64,000 nt of DNA from Bacillus velezensis (GTDB lineage: Bacteria > Bacillota > Bacilli > Bacillales > Bacillaceae): positions 1 to 64,000 of the forward strand of contig NZ_LLZC01000012.1 of NCBI RefSeq assembly GCF_001461825.1, given 5' to 3'. Both the position numbers and the translations under genes were made by a program. Positions 63,484 through 64,000 of this stretch are shown piece by piece; within the stretch, counting starts at the first letter, position 1; every line of letters begins with the position of its first letter. Below the pieces are notes generated by a model. The model did no database searches. It was not told the DNA's origin and saw only the letters and a program-made list of their open reading frames with translations.

Positions 63484-64000
63484 TTATGCTTTTTTGACGC
63501 GGGGACTTCTCGGTTTTTGGTATTTCTCCGCTTGTTTGATTCCTTTTCTCTCGCTCGCTAATGACTTGTACAGAGACACGATCATCAGAAGGATCACGAC
63601 TGAAAACGGAACCGCGGCGAGAATGGCCGTGTTTTGCAGTGCGGCCAGACCGCCGGAATATAATAATACCGCTGCCACGGCGGACTGGATGATGCCCCAG
63701 ATGATTTTCACCCGGTTTGAAGGGTCTAATGAGCCGTAAGACGTTTGCATTCCAAGCACAAATGTCGCTGAATCCGCTGATGTAATAAAGAATACAGCGA
63801 TCAGAACAAGCGTTAATACGGATGTCACCATTGTCAGCGGATAGTGGCTGAGTGCGCCGAACAGCATCGTATCCGTTGACATTCCCGCGACATTGAATAC
63901 GCCTTTCTGCTGAAGATCCATCGCGGATACACCGAAGATCGCAAACCATAAGAAAGCCAATATACAAGGTGTCACCAACACCCCGATTAAAAATTCCCGG
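63484..64000 (-). CDS. opuD: Glycine betaine transporter OpuD, C-terminal part
   Basis: The last about 170 residues of a BCCT-family transporter, open at the window edge. Visible are TPCILAFLWFAIFGVSAMDL, FFITSADSATFVLGMQTSYG, and the basic C-terminal tail (EKYQKPRSPRVKKA). OpuD takes up glycine betaine for osmoprotection and is regulated by osmotic conditions. The reading continues upstream of 63981 (REFLIGVLVTP) past 64000, so the start lies outside. Confidence 0.92.
   Translation of the reverse strand, partial: REFLIGVLVTPCILAFLWFAIFGVSAMDLQQKGVFNVAGMSTDTMLFGALSHYPLTMVTSVLTLVLIAVFFITSADSATFVLGMQTSYGSLDPSNRVKIIWGIIQSAVAAVLLYSGGLAALQNTAILAAVPFSVVILLMIVSLYKSLASERKGIKQAEKYQKPRSPRVKKA

Overview
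The window is a stretch of the chromosome of a Bacillus of the B. subtilis species complex. Gene order and protein lengths match the B. subtilis 168 trnB-men-mnt-ytr-bce-mel region, as I recall it, almost gene for gene. Protein differences from 168 point to the B. amyloliquefaciens/B. velezensis branch; this is inference from memory, not a search. Almost everything is core genome. I see no prophage, IS element or CRISPR array.

Layout: 1-1841, a 21-gene tRNA array (trnB; the first gene is cut by the window edge). 1876-3222, ytaB (TspO) and yteA. 3440-11005, the menaquinone operon menFDHBEC with its promoter and an internal hairpin between menB and menE. 11127-15122, the Mn(II) ABC importer mntABCD behind an MntR operator. 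15138-17754, a cytochrome bd-type oxidase (ythAB) and a DUF1540 gene. 17908-22172, small stress and housekeeping genes: Zur-controlled ytiA, carbonic anhydrase ytiB, ytjA/yidD, luxS, ytkA, ytzI, sigma-B dps, ytkC and ytkD. 22171-25969, the ytlACD ABC importer and ytmAB. 26012-33650, central metabolism: pckA with a CcpN box, metK behind a SAM riboswitch, asnB, ytnA and ytoA. 33694-38373, lipid and terpene genes ytpAB, an inserted glycerophosphodiesterase, a small membrane protein, and the tRNA-modification pair ytqAB (mnmL/mnmM). 38610-50047, ytzC followed by two adjacent cell-envelope antibiotic-response systems: ytrGABCDEF, with an extra third YtrC/D-like gene, and bceRSAB. 50155-53805, a YwaF/TMEM164-like membrane protein, the MFS gene yttB, the blue-light receptor ytvA and ytvB. 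53858-56645, leuS behind a T-box. 56762-63448, ytwF, a GNAT gene, the melibiose/raffinose operon melREDCA and a Cse60-like sporulation gene. The window ends inside opuD.

Regulation can be read at many places: MntR, Zur, CcpN, CcpA (cre), YtrA and BceR sites, a sigma-B promoter, an S-box, a T-box and many intrinsic terminators, several of them shared between convergent genes. The features that differ from the 168 layout are the third YtrC/D paralogue, the AT-rich glycerophosphodiesterase with its small membrane-protein neighbour, and the GNAT gene between ytwF and melA.
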